Source of the DNA: an uncultured Lachnospiraceae bacterium | GTDB lineage: Bacteria > Bacillota > Clostridia > Lachnospirales > Lachnospiraceae | Assembly (NCBI GenBank): GCA_947626435.1 | Contig: CANQSB010000010.1 | Span: 24,406-88,405, forward strand | Length of the DNA stretch: 64,000 nucleotides | Direction of reading: 5' to 3' | Part shown: positions 40,001 through 49,015 of the stretch, piece after piece | Numbering within the stretch: position 1 is the stretch's first letter | Layout: each line of letters begins with the position of its first letter | The notes under the pieces: generated by a model | Database searches by the model: none | What the model was told of the DNA's origin: nothing | Seen by the model: the letters and a program-made list of their open reading frames with translations, nothing else | Program-made: the position numbers and the translations under genes

Positions 40001-40585
40001 CGCAGAGTATGCCGCCGACTGCGTATTGGTATATGTACTGTTTGTGACATTCGCCAAAAAACGCTCAGTACGCTCGGCAAGCCTTTCCCTTTGCCTGATT
40101 ATCTCCTCTTTGTCCGCCTCGCTGTGAGTATGCTCGATATCTGTGAGCTCGCGATACTCTTTATAAAAGCGCTCAAGCTCCGCTCCCTGTGCAGGAGCCG
40201 TCTGCTTTAACACCATGATACTCTGCTCCAGATACGGCACAAGCTGACGATAAAGCATACCGTCTATATTGGAATTGGGGCTGTAGCGTTTTTCATAAAT
40301 ATTATTTCTTATACAGTAAGAAAGCAGGTTACAGGTAACGGACACCATCTGCTCCTGTGTCCTTTCCTGTTCCCGCCAGTCTGCCGCCTGTTTTAAAAAT
40401 ATGAGAGCCGCATTGTCAAACGGATAGTTGAGTTTTTCCGTATACTTGCCAAGAATCTCCTTTACAAAAGTCTGCGTCTTCAAGCCGACGCATCCAAGCC
40501 GTCTTGGGAAAAAGCCGCGCATTGACGAAATGACCGCAATCGGTTTTGCGACCGTATTCATTTTTTTCGTTACCATGCGCCTCAC
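37016..40585 (-). CDS. 1189-aa Gln/Glu-rich coiled-coil protein with long internal repeats; tape-measure candidate
   Basis: Strongly helical composition; repeats containing KLDLIA(I/M)RE.ARHFIEEQSPI.QRERLEQITELLESVSFAP; lies between the second tube gene and the LysM gene. Confidence 0.7.
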   Translation of the reverse strand: MRRMVTKKMNTVAKPIAVISSMRGFFPRRLGCVGLKTQTFVKEILGKYTEKLNYPFDNAALIFLKQAADWREQERTQEQMVSVTCNLLSYCIRNNIYEKRYSPNSNIDGMLYRQLVPYLEQSIMVLKQTAPAQGAELERFYKEYRELTDIEHTHSEADKEEIIRQRERLAERTERFLANVTNSTYTNTQSAAYSAEQNSYTQKRFIMPVTMSQSFFGNLYHWMRENQVKNYRQLWQWQNTRQLRQYNLDFRLSQIASEADLQKQQQQLVFAIQEYGGRLFLDRLQAADDKRRETILKALQSMTQIRRQSINQEQQDISAVEGGSDVTYEDIQEKITQTLNKSDETTRKLFEERTEEYKSRFLELIKEGRADSEESLRIFSNEEIELLLRTADDGIVRQETIVRHEPIAGQEKSDETDNASVSGERAKVFSEKETELVLKSAESNSTQQETILKQEQTHDETILRQSMTERADTMQWEHSEKESSLIYETVLKKLDLIAMREIAQHFIDERSTAVQRERLEQIVELLGGVSFEPSDYDMRQETDRKNFQEVFRQYEKTQTEIRNILNAGDDVTKMLLEEKTEEYKTLFFDLIREHRIEATDSGTHNEENPEIFSDAEIELLLRTTENNSTWQETILRQEQSVQETVLRERQPELEQRAAAQSGHMENESSLVYKTALKKLDLIAIREVARHFIEEQSPIVQRERLEQITELLESVSFAPMDYDTQQETDGQKGQELFRQYEKTQTEIRNILNTSDDVTKMLLEEKTEEYKTLFYDLIREHRVEATVSGTHNEENPEIFSDAEIELLLRTTENNSTQQETILRQGQSVQETVLRERQSEPEQRETAQSGRIEKESSLVYKTATEKLDLVAMREAARHFIEEQSPIMQRERLEQITELLESVSFAPHSHETQTTPQRQAEQELFSQYDTTRTEIQNILNRSDDITKMLAAENTEEYETLFYDIIHEHRYAGVKDAAEASALARTLVYIVSNIPQANATVRTADAVQTGENGGAAAQADSALINPGSTQLPPQDISMELLTQYNSDFTRPPTGRVRNRLVLREEAGAVIPISVAGTGAGLQPQEIVYALAKNTTQKNDDEAQNRESGREIREQEIIIRRLESDLLDYQNELRNRTNQLDEVEKKLSGQQKELERFREKSYSVEGKLRTAQDSGRMMAKIKDELLLERMRSGMD
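37640..39600 (-). repeat. Tandem ~555-bp (~185-aa) imperfect direct repeats in the 1189-aa ORF
   Basis: The motif CTCTCTGCA(T/C)(A)ATCGGGCTCTGCTCCTCGATAAAATGCC and relatives recur near 37921, 38476 and 39031. Confidence 0.8.
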
Positions 40586-40614
40586 CTCCCATATACAAGC
40601 CGCCGCACAAAATT

Positions 40615-41049
40615 CTAAAACGGCAAAAACGTCTCCTTTAAGCCGGAATGGGCAAGCTCCAGACGCTCCACAAGCACATTTTTGCTCATAGCGTCAAAGC
40701 CCGAAAATTCCTTCGACAGCACAATCCCTTCGTCAATGGTAAAGATTCGCTCTATCGTACCCCTGTTTTTTACAAGGATAATGATATTCTTTATCTTCAT
40801 CCCCTCGCTAATCGTGCTGAATATATTGTTTGTAAGCTTGGTGTTCAGCCCTTTTTCAAAAATAATCGTGTCCGCGTGCTTTTTGGGTTTCACAAAATAG
40901 TGCGGGACGTCATTTACCCCGCCTTCGATAAACGTGTCGTACTCTACCTGCGCCTTAATATTGGTGACTTTCGCAAAGCTGACCGATATCAAATCAAACA
41001 GCACCTGAAACTCCGCGCCTGTAAGATAATCCGCCATATCCGCCGTCAT
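40615..41049 (-). CDS. Second tube-like (gp19-family) protein
   Basis: FQVLFDLISVSFAKVTNIKAQVEYDTFIEGGVNDVPHYFVKPKKHADTIIFEKGL...LVERLELAHSGLKE. Confidence 0.82.
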   Translation of the reverse strand: MTADMADYLTGAEFQVLFDLISVSFAKVTNIKAQVEYDTFIEGGVNDVPHYFVKPKKHADTIIFEKGLNTKLTNNIFSTISEGMKIKNIIILVKNRGTIERIFTIDEGIVLSKEFSGFDAMSKNVLVERLELAHSGLKETFLPF

Positions 41050-41073
41050 GCCCCCGTTTCCCGCCTGAGCGCT

Positions 41074-41217
41074 TTACAGCTTAAACTCGTTCTCAGGCTC
41101 ATTATTTAATTTGCTGTTGATTGCGGAAATCTCCCTGCACCATTGGAGGCGCTCCTTATGACTGAATCCTGCGATTTCCTGCGCGCTCCAGTGCATATAG
41201 TAACCGATGAATGCCAT
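41074..41217 (-). CDS. Short CIS-associated protein (DUF6760-like), not in ORF track; may start further upstream
   Basis: Translation MAFIGYYMHWSAQEIAGFSHKERLQWCREISAINSKLNNEPENEFKL*; the reading frame continues upstream (ATYPAKKIYEE). Confidence 0.65.
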   Translation of the reverse strand: MAFIGYYMHWSAQEIAGFSHKERLQWCREISAINSKLNNEPENEFKL

Positions 41218-41249
41218 TTCCTCGTATATTTTTTTTGCCGGATACGTCG

Positions 41250-41621
41250 CTATTGTCCGGCCTCCATAAAATTTACAGGTATATCAAGTTTTTGACCGCA
41301 ATGCGGGCACACGCCCTGATACGTCGGCATCTCCATCGTGTTTATTTTCTGGTATAAATCCTGTAAATACGCCAAATCCATAGTGTACAGCTTTTCTATG
41401 ACGTTTGTGTCTACAGCGGGCAGAGTGCCAAGCTTTGTCACAACTCTGGCAAGAAGTATAATCGTCAGATACGCGGGATTTTGCTGTACGCGCGGGTCAC
41501 GCAGCGGAAGTATCTCATCGCCCGCGTTTGCGAGGCGCATCACGCCCTCCCTGTGCACATTGCCCTGCATATCCACATAACCTCTCGGCAATGTAAACGT
41601 ATATTCCTCCTGAAATGCCAT
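41250..41621 (-). CDS. CIS tail-assembly protein with C-terminal zinc-ribbon half (CPHCG)
   Basis: YTFTLPRGYVDMQGNVHREGVMRLANAGDEILPLRDPRVQQNPAYLTIILLARVVTKLG...GVCPHCGQKLDIPVNF. Confidence 0.82.
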   Translation of the reverse strand: MAFQEEYTFTLPRGYVDMQGNVHREGVMRLANAGDEILPLRDPRVQQNPAYLTIILLARVVTKLGTLPAVDTNVIEKLYTMDLAYLQDLYQKINTMEMPTYQGVCPHCGQKLDIPVNFMEAGQ

Positions 41622-41653
41622 CTGCTGTTACCTCCTTATAGGATTATATATTG

Positions 41654-42352
41654 TTATGGCGTTGGCGCCTGCTGCTTTGACGTATCGCTTGCCTGTGTCG
41701 GAGAAGTCTGAGGCGTATCGCTTGATTCGCTGCCGCCCATTTTTTTGTCTATAACCTTGCCTATAATTCCCGAAATCAGACCTCCGCCGTTTCCAAAAAG
41801 ATTGCCTGCCATTCCCCATTTTTCTCCGCCTGCCGCATCGCCGTTATGCTCTTTCTGAGCGCCAACCATGCCAAATATACTGCCAAGGCCGCCAAGTCCC
41901 GAACCTACCATTGAGTTAATTGCCGCCGCTTTGTCCTTCTTATTGTCAGCGCGGTGCAAATCAATTCCGCCTTTTATAAGACCGCCAACGCTTCCAAGCA
42001 GACCTAAAGCGCCGCTTGCCATATCCGCCTTGTATTTGGTCTCTTTGTCGTCTTTCATCTGAGCATTGCCGCCAATCATATCCGCTATGCCGCCGCCGAT
42101 CCCCATAAGGCTGTTGAATATGCCAAAACCTGCCGATGCCTTATCAGCGCCGCTCTGCGCGCCTTTCAGGTCATTACCGCTTGTCGCAAGCCCTGCCAGA
42201 CCCGAGGCCGTATTTGCCGCTCCCGACGCGATGCCCATGCCTCCGGCAACCTTGTCGTCTTTGATAAATCCGCTGGCAAGTCCAAGGGCATTTCCGCCCA
42301 TTCCCGCATAATCACCAAATTCTCCTAATATATCCATTAAGCCCATAGCCAC
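41654..42352 (-). CDS. Gly/Ala-rich hydrophobic CIS-linked protein of unknown role
   Basis: Repeated amphipathic Gly/Ala segments (GNALGLASGFI, GGMGIASGAANTASGLAGL, GALGLLGSVGGLIKGGID) between tube and tail-assembly genes. Confidence 0.6.
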   Translation of the reverse strand: MAMGLMDILGEFGDYAGMGGNALGLASGFIKDDKVAGGMGIASGAANTASGLAGLATSGNDLKGAQSGADKASAGFGIFNSLMGIGGGIADMIGGNAQMKDDKETKYKADMASGALGLLGSVGGLIKGGIDLHRADNKKDKAAAINSMVGSGLGGLGSIFGMVGAQKEHNGDAAGGEKWGMAGNLFGNGGGLISGIIGKVIDKKMGGSESSDTPQTSPTQASDTSKQQAPTP

Positions 42353-42426
42353 ATTCCTCCTCTTAATTTAGGCGGTAACATTATCTGCCCGACTTTTTAT
42401 AATCGGGCAGATAATAATTATGCAGC

Positions 42427-42849
42427 CTAAGAAACTCTTGTCATTCCCTCGTGTGCGATTTCGAGTGATTCAATAGCTACCTCTGATGATGTTGCGTTAA
42501 AGTCGGGCGCCGAATACTTAACGGGCCAAGCGTTGATTACCTGCCATGAAGCCGCGGGGCTTTCCTCCTCGTCAAGCAGCGTGATTGTGATTGTCTTGCG
42601 CTGTACGGCTCCGTTTATGCCCTCTACAATCCAGTCATAAAGCACCATAGAATCAGCCAAGCCCTGTTTTAACGTGATGTTGCCATATTTCTTTAATCCG
42701 GGAAGCTTCATGGGCGTAGTCACCATGTCGCCTTCCCTGTACTCTATTACATCAATCGATGCGTTAAAGCCTGTTACCTCGGAAAAGCCGCCTGCGGCAA
42801 GTCCGTCAATTTCTACCTTATATCTAAATCTACCATGTGGGTATGCCAT
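42427..42849 (-). CDS. Tube protein (gp19 family)
   Basis: GRFRYKVEIDGLAAGGFSEVTGFNASIDVIEYREGDMVTTPMKLPGLKKYGNITLKQGLADSMVLYDWI...ESLEIAHEGMTRV. Confidence 0.95.
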   Translation of the reverse strand: MAYPHGRFRYKVEIDGLAAGGFSEVTGFNASIDVIEYREGDMVTTPMKLPGLKKYGNITLKQGLADSMVLYDWIVEGINGAVQRKTITITLLDEEESPAASWQVINAWPVKYSAPDFNATSSEVAIESLEIAHEGMTRVS

Positions 42850-42879
42850 GATTTACTGCTCCTTTCTTCGCCAGTAGGC

Positions 42880-44616
42880 TTATTCTGCCGATGCGGCTGA
42901 TTCCGTCTTCTGAGTTATCCTGAAGATAACAAATTCGGCGGGTTTCACAGGTGCTACGCCGATGACGCAGATAAGCCGTCCGTTATCAATATCATCCTGA
43001 CTCATTGTATCGCGCCCGATATTTACAAAGAACGCCTCCTCGGGGGAGCTGCCTGCAAGCGAGCCGTTGCGCCACATAGTATTCAGGAATACGCTGATTG
43101 TCCTCTGTACGCGTACCCATAATACTTCATCGTTTGGCTCGAATACAGCCCAGTTTGTGTTTGCCTTGATTGATTCTTCAATATAGATGAACAATCTGCG
43201 AACGTTGATATATTTCCAGCTGCCAAGGCTTGACGTAGTCCTTGCGCCCCATACGCGTATGCCCTGTCCGGGGAATGAGCGGATAAGGTTTACTCCTCTG
43301 GGATTGAGGATATCCTGCTCGCCCTTGTTAAACTGGCAGTCAAGACCTACGCAGCCTCTTACTACTTCATTGGCGGGAGCCTTATGTACGCCTCTGCTGT
43401 TGTCGCTTCTCGCATAGATGCCGAGTACAGAGCCTGAAGGCGGCACCATGATGTTCTTCTTGTCAAGCGGGTCAAATACCTGCAGCCAAGGATGGTACAT
43501 AGCGGCATATGTGCTGTCCACGATTTCCCTGTGGTTGATTACGTCCTGCACCTTTCTCGCATTGCGCGGCACGTCAAGCACCGCAAAACGGCTCGCGAGG
43601 TTCTCGCAATGCGCAACCAGAGTAAGCTGTACGTTGGGGTCTGTAACGCCCGGAATAGCCATGAGCGATACTACATCGTTGTCAACGAATGACTGGATGC
43701 CTGTTCTTGCGCCCGCGCCGTTGTCAACGCCTATAAAGTCAGCCGCCGTAATAGAAGAAACAGAGCCGTTGCTGCCTCCCTTAAACAATACCTTGCCTGT
43801 GCCGTCCTCGCCTACGAGAGCGTCATACGGCGCAATCGGGTCGCCCGCGGGCATATCTTCATAAGCTACAAGTATCAGGTCGGACTTTGCCGTCTTCTTT
43901 GTGACGAAGTCAGGCGTCTCTACATTGAGCGAAACATTCTCATAGCTCTCAACAGTGTCGCCGTACTTAACCTCCATATTAAATTCGCAGGTCATGATTA
44001 CCTTGTCGGGCAGAAGGTTTGTGTCTACAGCCGTATCCGGCAGAGGCACTTCAAGCGTCATAACATTGTCCTGATTCTTTACTACGCGTGAGAAAACCTC
44101 CTCCTTAGCCGAGCGGTAGACAATCACATCTCCTGCCTGGAAGCCCGCTCCGTTTTTCACGCGGTATTTCCTGTCTTCAGCCGTACCAAGGATTTCCAAA
44201 ACCTGTGTCTTTGCCTTGCTTGCGGGAGTGATTGTAACAACTATGTCGTCGCCCCATACGCCCGGGTTTTTCGCCTTGAATTTAAGTATAGGCTCGCTCT
44301 CGGGTATGGCGCCCTCCGCGCATTTGGCGTCTGACGGAGCTACACGCGATACGAAGCAGCGCGCGCCTCCATTCAGGAAAAACTGCTCTACCGCATAAGC
44401 AAGGAACCGGTATTCCCCAAATTCCGTCGCGGACAGATATCCGCCGTAGGTCCTCTTAAAGTCAGCGAAATTCGTGACTAACTGCGGAACCCCCGATATC
44501 GGTCCTCTCTCGGCAAGACCTATAAAGCCTGCCGTACTGGTGCCTACGCCCTCCATTGGCTGCGCACCTGAATCAAATTCTTCCACATAAACTCCTGGTG
44601 ACAAATATTCAGCCAT
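42880..44616 (-). CDS. Contractile tail sheath protein
   Basis: MAEYLSPGVYVEEFDSGAQPMEGVGTSTAGFIGLAERGP...; C-terminus ...ANTNWAVFEPNDEVLWVRVQRTISVFLNTMWRNGSLAGSSPEEAFFV. Confidence 0.98.
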   Translation of the reverse strand: MAEYLSPGVYVEEFDSGAQPMEGVGTSTAGFIGLAERGPISGVPQLVTNFADFKRTYGGYLSATEFGEYRFLAYAVEQFFLNGGARCFVSRVAPSDAKCAEGAIPESEPILKFKAKNPGVWGDDIVVTITPASKAKTQVLEILGTAEDRKYRVKNGAGFQAGDVIVYRSAKEEVFSRVVKNQDNVMTLEVPLPDTAVDTNLLPDKVIMTCEFNMEVKYGDTVESYENVSLNVETPDFVTKKTAKSDLILVAYEDMPAGDPIAPYDALVGEDGTGKVLFKGGSNGSVSSITAADFIGVDNGAGARTGIQSFVDNDVVSLMAIPGVTDPNVQLTLVAHCENLASRFAVLDVPRNARKVQDVINHREIVDSTYAAMYHPWLQVFDPLDKKNIMVPPSGSVLGIYARSDNSRGVHKAPANEVVRGCVGLDCQFNKGEQDILNPRGVNLIRSFPGQGIRVWGARTTSSLGSWKYINVRRLFIYIEESIKANTNWAVFEPNDEVLWVRVQRTISVFLNTMWRNGSLAGSSPEEAFFVNIGRDTMSQDDIDNGRLICVIGVAPVKPAEFVIFRITQKTESAASAE

Positions 44617-44782
44617 ACGCTTTTTACTCCTTTCTGTTTTGCGTTTTTAGGTAATTGCGAAATATCGTCAAGTTTTCCGAATTGCCTGTCGCGTTTTTGT
44701 GTTACTAATTTTACGTCTGCCAATACAGTTATTATATATGACAGCTCTCTACATATTTATAACCAAACTTATTTTTTTCGAC

Positions 44783-45751
44783 TTATTTTGCTATCTTTCC
44801 CATGCAAAGCCCGTATATTTCTTCAAGCTCCTTTCCCGGTGAAATGCCAAGCTCGTTTTCGAGAGTGCGGCAGAACTCTCGGTACTGCCTTTTTATGCTG
44901 TTAAAATCGCCCATGCCTTTATAGCACTCCAGCAGTTGTTTCATTGCCGCCTCCGAGTAATTATTTACCAAAAGCGCGTTTTTAAGATACCTGACTGCCT
45001 CGTCGAAACTGCCGTTTTCCATAAGACAGGCGGCTATCATAATGCAGCCCCGCTCATAGATGCGCTCAAAATATTCCTGCTCCTCCTCAATCCATTTGCT
45101 GTCCATATCTTCCAGATACCGGCCCCAGTATGTGTCAAACAGCGCGCGCTTTTCTATGAGCCTGTCGGATTTTCCCTTCTCAACATATTTCGCCGCCTCC
45201 TGTATGATGTCTATATCCGACTCAATCACGCTTGTATCCATCATATATTTTTTATTCCTATATTGTATGATTTGGTCGAGATTATAATTCGCCAATTCCT
45301 TGCGGAGATTGTAAAGCATGTTGTGGAGCATTGCGACCGCGCTGTTTGGTATATCCTCCTGCCAAAGCTCCCGCAAAAGCGTCTTTCGCTCGACAGCCGC
45401 GCCGCGCATATGCAGCAGATAGGCAAACAGCTCGCTCCCTTTTTTGGTGCGCCACGTAAGCTCTTTACCGTCCTCCGTAAAAAACGCGTGGAACGTTCCA
45501 AAAAATGTCACTCTTATTTTTGTGTCGTTCGGTTGTTGCGCATTATATGTCTTTTGCGCTGCCATATCCTCGTCTGAGGTATAAAGCCTGACGGATTTGC
45601 TGTCCCAGTCTTCGACAAAGGCAAGCCCTCGCGCCCTGATTTCCGCCCTGACCGCGTCAAGCTCGCGCTCTGTATGCCTCTGCTCCTGTTCAAGTCTTGC
45701 CGCCCTCGCCAAAAGCTCTCTGTCATCAAGTTTTTCAAAATCTTCCATCAA
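44783..45751 (-). CDS. SARP-like transcriptional regulator (winged helix plus BTAD)
   Basis: IRVTFFGTFHAFF...LTWRTKKGSELFAYLLHMRGAAVERKTLLRELW... then TPR/BTAD ...QYREFCRTLENELGISPGKELEEIY. Confidence 0.88.
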   Translation of the reverse strand: MMEDFEKLDDRELLARAARLEQEQRHTERELDAVRAEIRARGLAFVEDWDSKSVRLYTSDEDMAAQKTYNAQQPNDTKIRVTFFGTFHAFFTEDGKELTWRTKKGSELFAYLLHMRGAAVERKTLLRELWQEDIPNSAVAMLHNMLYNLRKELANYNLDQIIQYRNKKYMMDTSVIESDIDIIQEAAKYVEKGKSDRLIEKRALFDTYWGRYLEDMDSKWIEEEQEYFERIYERGCIMIAACLMENGSFDEAVRYLKNALLVNNYSEAAMKQLLECYKGMGDFNSIKRQYREFCRTLENELGISPGKELEEIYGLCMGKIAK

Positions 45752-45828
45752 ACATCACCAAATATTATTTTACTGTACTGCTTTTCGCGCAGGTCACGCG
45801 TTTATGATGCTCTCCGCGCATATAACGG

Positions 45829-46350
45829 CTAATTGGGCGCGCGGTTCAATAAGCCTTCGCTCACTGTCTGCTCATATGTCATCTCACCTGTCCAGATTTT
45901 GCGAAGTCCCACATAGCCGCCTTTTAGACACTCCGTCATCAGCTTGTAGTAAGTCCCCAGCTTTTTGACCGCCGCCTCTGTATCGCCTTCGCTTATGAGC
46001 GGAAGACAGTCGCGCATATAAAGACTTCTCGTATTCCTGCGTATGCCGAAAGCGCCAACCGGAGAGATATAGTTGAGCTCGCTTACCGCTTTTGAAAGCT
46101 CGGACTCGGCGCTCGCCTCTATCTCGTTTGTGAGGACAAGTATTATTTCCACCTGCGGGATATCAGGCGCAAGCTCAAACAGCATAGTCTGCATATGCAC
46201 GTTTATGTCATATTCCTCAAATACAGGCAGAAACGCGCGCAAAAACCATAACCCCGTCTTTTCATCCTGCTGCAGCATGGTTTCCTGCGCATATGTCTTT
46301 ACATCACCTTCCAGCGCCTTCATAAAATTCTTTGCCCATTCTTCTGTCAT
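45829..46350 (-). CDS. CIS-linked hypothetical protein, possibly chaperone-like
   Basis: 173-aa intact ORF in the cluster; no motif I can name securely. Confidence 0.5.
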   Translation of the reverse strand: MTEEWAKNFMKALEGDVKTYAQETMLQQDEKTGLWFLRAFLPVFEEYDINVHMQTMLFELAPDIPQVEIILVLTNEIEASAESELSKAVSELNYISPVGAFGIRRNTRSLYMRDCLPLISEGDTEAAVKKLGTYYKLMTECLKGGYVGLRKIWTGEMTYEQTVSEGLLNRAPN

Positions 46351-46480
46351 TTTTTACCTCATTTCCGCACCGCTCTTTAATTTATTTAAAAAGCCAGGTC
46401 CGCCGCGGCGCAAACGTAAACCCGAGATTTTTCATATAAACAGTATGGAAACATCATACTGCATCTGACTGTTCGACGTC

Positions 46481-47893
46481 TTATTTTGTTGCATTCAGCC
46501 AAATCCGCGCCGTAAATATTTTTTCTTTTCCGTCATAGCAAAATTTAGCGTCTCCGCCGTATTTTTTTGCCGTATGTTCCATGCTGCCAAGCCCATATCC
46601 GCCGCCTTCTTTCCGGCTTTTAAACGCTGACGCGGGCAGATACAGTCCGCAAGTTTGGTCGGGATTTTGCATTTGTGCTTCCTCTGCGCACGTGTTGCTA
46701 ATCTGAATGACCAGAAGTCCTCCGATAATTCCCGCCTGTACGCGAATCCAACGTTCCTGCTTTGTTTCCCGGCAAGCGCAGATGGCATTTTCAAGCGCGT
46801 TGCCAAACAGCACAGTCAAATCCGCAGGAGATATATCCAATTCATTGCAATTTACCTGCACATGGCAGCGGATATTTTCATCCTTTGCAATCCCCGTATA
46901 ATACTGCAAAATGCCGTTGAGCGCAGCGTTTTGGCAATAATAGCGGTTTTCCCGTTCTGATACCAAGCCCAATACTTCATCCAGATAGGCTTTCATCTCC
47001 TCATTTTTTCCCTGCGACAACAGATTAGCCAAGCCGCCCAAATGGAATTTCATATCATGCCGCATCCGCCTGACCTGCTCCATCTCTTTAGTAATGCTCT
47101 GATATTGCAGCTGCCTAATCTCCGCCGCTTTCTGATATTCGCTGTTTCTCTTGCGGTCCAGCGCCTCGCGAAACAGTATCCAATAAAAAAGGTACAGAGT
47201 TCCAATCATCAGCAGCAGTGGCGGCGTAACCCACAGCCAAAATTTTGATATGCCAACGTCAGAACGGCTTGCGTAAAGAATCAGCATGGCAATATACACA
47301 GCCGTAACCGCCAACACCAACCGAAACTCACGTTTGATATAGCGCACCTCGATCTCTGCCAGATAAGGCTTTACTCCTTTTCTCATAAGCATTGCCGCCG
47401 CCGGAAAAAGAAACAGCGTGACAACGACATACAATGTCAAAATCAACGGAGGATACGGTTCCGTTATGCTCTCCTTTTTTAACATCAACGGAGAAAACAG
47501 ATTGACCAGCAGAAACTTTACCACCTCATAAAATATCGTCAGGACAATAACCAGCAGCTTTTTGACGTTCTCCACCTGTATCGTCCGAAAAAAAGATACT
47601 CCAAAAACCAAAATTGCCACCAGCATATAACCATTCCATATCACAGCGGCATTTTTTAAATGCATAATCGACGCAAACACATTATTCACAATCGAAAAGC
47701 ACAGGGCAAAGACAGATGCCATCACACAGTATCCTATTATGACGCGTCTGTATGGCTTTCGGAACGCCTCCTGTTCAAACGGAAACAAAGAAAGCGCAAT
47801 CCCCGCTCCGTACTGAATCAGAAACCCTACAATACTCCGCAAAAAAATACACAATTTTATTCCTCCCCAAAGTCTTTTTCCTCGGAAAGACAT
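46481..47893 (-). CDS. Multi-TM sensor histidine kinase, GHKL type (AgrC/ComD-like)
   Basis: N-terminal TM helices; RRMRHDMKFHLGGLANLL; LTVLFGNALENAICA; GYGLGSMEHTAKKYGG. Confidence 0.9.
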   Translation of the reverse strand: MSFRGKRLWGGIKLCIFLRSIVGFLIQYGAGIALSLFPFEQEAFRKPYRRVIIGYCVMASVFALCFSIVNNVFASIMHLKNAAVIWNGYMLVAILVFGVSFFRTIQVENVKKLLVIVLTIFYEVVKFLLVNLFSPLMLKKESITEPYPPLILTLYVVVTLFLFPAAAMLMRKGVKPYLAEIEVRYIKREFRLVLAVTAVYIAMLILYASRSDVGISKFWLWVTPPLLLMIGTLYLFYWILFREALDRKRNSEYQKAAEIRQLQYQSITKEMEQVRRMRHDMKFHLGGLANLLSQGKNEEMKAYLDEVLGLVSERENRYYCQNAALNGILQYYTGIAKDENIRCHVQVNCNELDISPADLTVLFGNALENAICACRETKQERWIRVQAGIIGGLLVIQISNTCAEEAQMQNPDQTCGLYLPASAFKSRKEGGGYGLGSMEHTAKKYGGDAKFCYDGKEKIFTARIWLNATK

Positions 47894-48726
47894 TCAAAAA
47901 TATAATCACAATACGCCGTTTTGATTTCGCCACGCCTGCGTCTGGCAAATTCCAGGCGCGTTCCGTCCCTCATGACGCAGGCATCCGAGCCCATCCTGTA
48001 TATCTGCTCCATATTGACAATAGTGCTCCGGTTGAGTTTCAAAAAATGATGATTCAGTTTCATTTCCAGTTGTTCCATCGACATCCATACCCGAAGTTTG
48101 CGCCGGTCAGTCAAAAAAATCTCCTTTTCATGATTCACACTCTGTACATAGCAGATTTCATCAAGATAAAGTGCGTAGCTTTCATGCCCTACCATCACAG
48201 TAATCATATTCCTTTTGGGGGCGCGAATTTTTTTCAGGCGTCGAAACACCTCCGCGATTCCCTCCTTGGTAACGGGTTTAACCAAATAATGAATTGCCGA
48301 AAGCGAATACGCATCCACAGCATAATCCTGACTGACTGTTACAAATACCACATATGTTTTTGAGGAAATTGTTTTTAATTTCCTTGCGATATCCACTCCG
48401 TTTTCATCTGTAAGATAAACATCCAAAAACACGACATCAAACGGTAAATCATCCACCACTGCACGCAAAAAATCCTCTCCTGTCGAAAAACATTCCAACT
48501 CCGCTGATGGATTACATTCACGCAGCGCCGCCAAAAGCAGCTCCTGTTCTTTTTGACTGTCATCACAGATTGCGATTCGCAAGCTGTTTTCCTCCCTTCG
48601 ATTACCAAAAGGCAGGCGCTTGTGAAACTCTGTTTGACAGCGCTCGCACTTGCCTGACGCAAAAAAAATGCATGGTAATCCCCTATTTTTTATTATAACA
48701 CTTATTATGCTTATCAGCATAATCAT
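47857..48726 (-). CDS. LytTR-family response regulator (likely start near 48580, MRIAICDDS-like)
   Basis: LRIAICDDSQKEQELL...FDVVFLDVYLTDENGVDIARKL; LytTR ...LMKLNHHFLKLNRSTIVNMEQIYRM. Confidence 0.92.
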   Translation of the reverse strand: MIMLISIISVIIKNRGLPCIFFASGKCERCQTEFHKRLPFGNRREENSLRIAICDDSQKEQELLLAALRECNPSAELECFSTGEDFLRAVVDDLPFDVVFLDVYLTDENGVDIARKLKTISSKTYVVFVTVSQDYAVDAYSLSAIHYLVKPVTKEGIAEVFRRLKKIRAPKRNMITVMVGHESYALYLDEICYVQSVNHEKEIFLTDRRKLRVWMSMEQLEMKLNHHFLKLNRSTIVNMEQIYRMGSDACVMRDGTRLEFARRRRGEIKTAYCDYIFECLSEEKDFGEE

Positions 48727-49015
48727 TCGTGCATAGTTTTCCTGCCATTCGTGTAATGTCGCAGGCGGTTATCATATCTGCAGCTTTTCATAAATATAAA
48801 AACTGCCATACATTGGAAATACTTTCCCAATCTATGGCATTATATGCAAAAATGTGCAAAATTAACAGCATATTCAATTATCTGTCCATCAACACAGCAT
48901 ACCGCATTAGTCATTTTGGAACCCCCGGGATATAAGAAATTCTTCAAAAATAATACGGATTTATTATAAATTGTCGAAATTTGTTTGTCAATCCACAACA
49001 TACTATATTAAAAAA

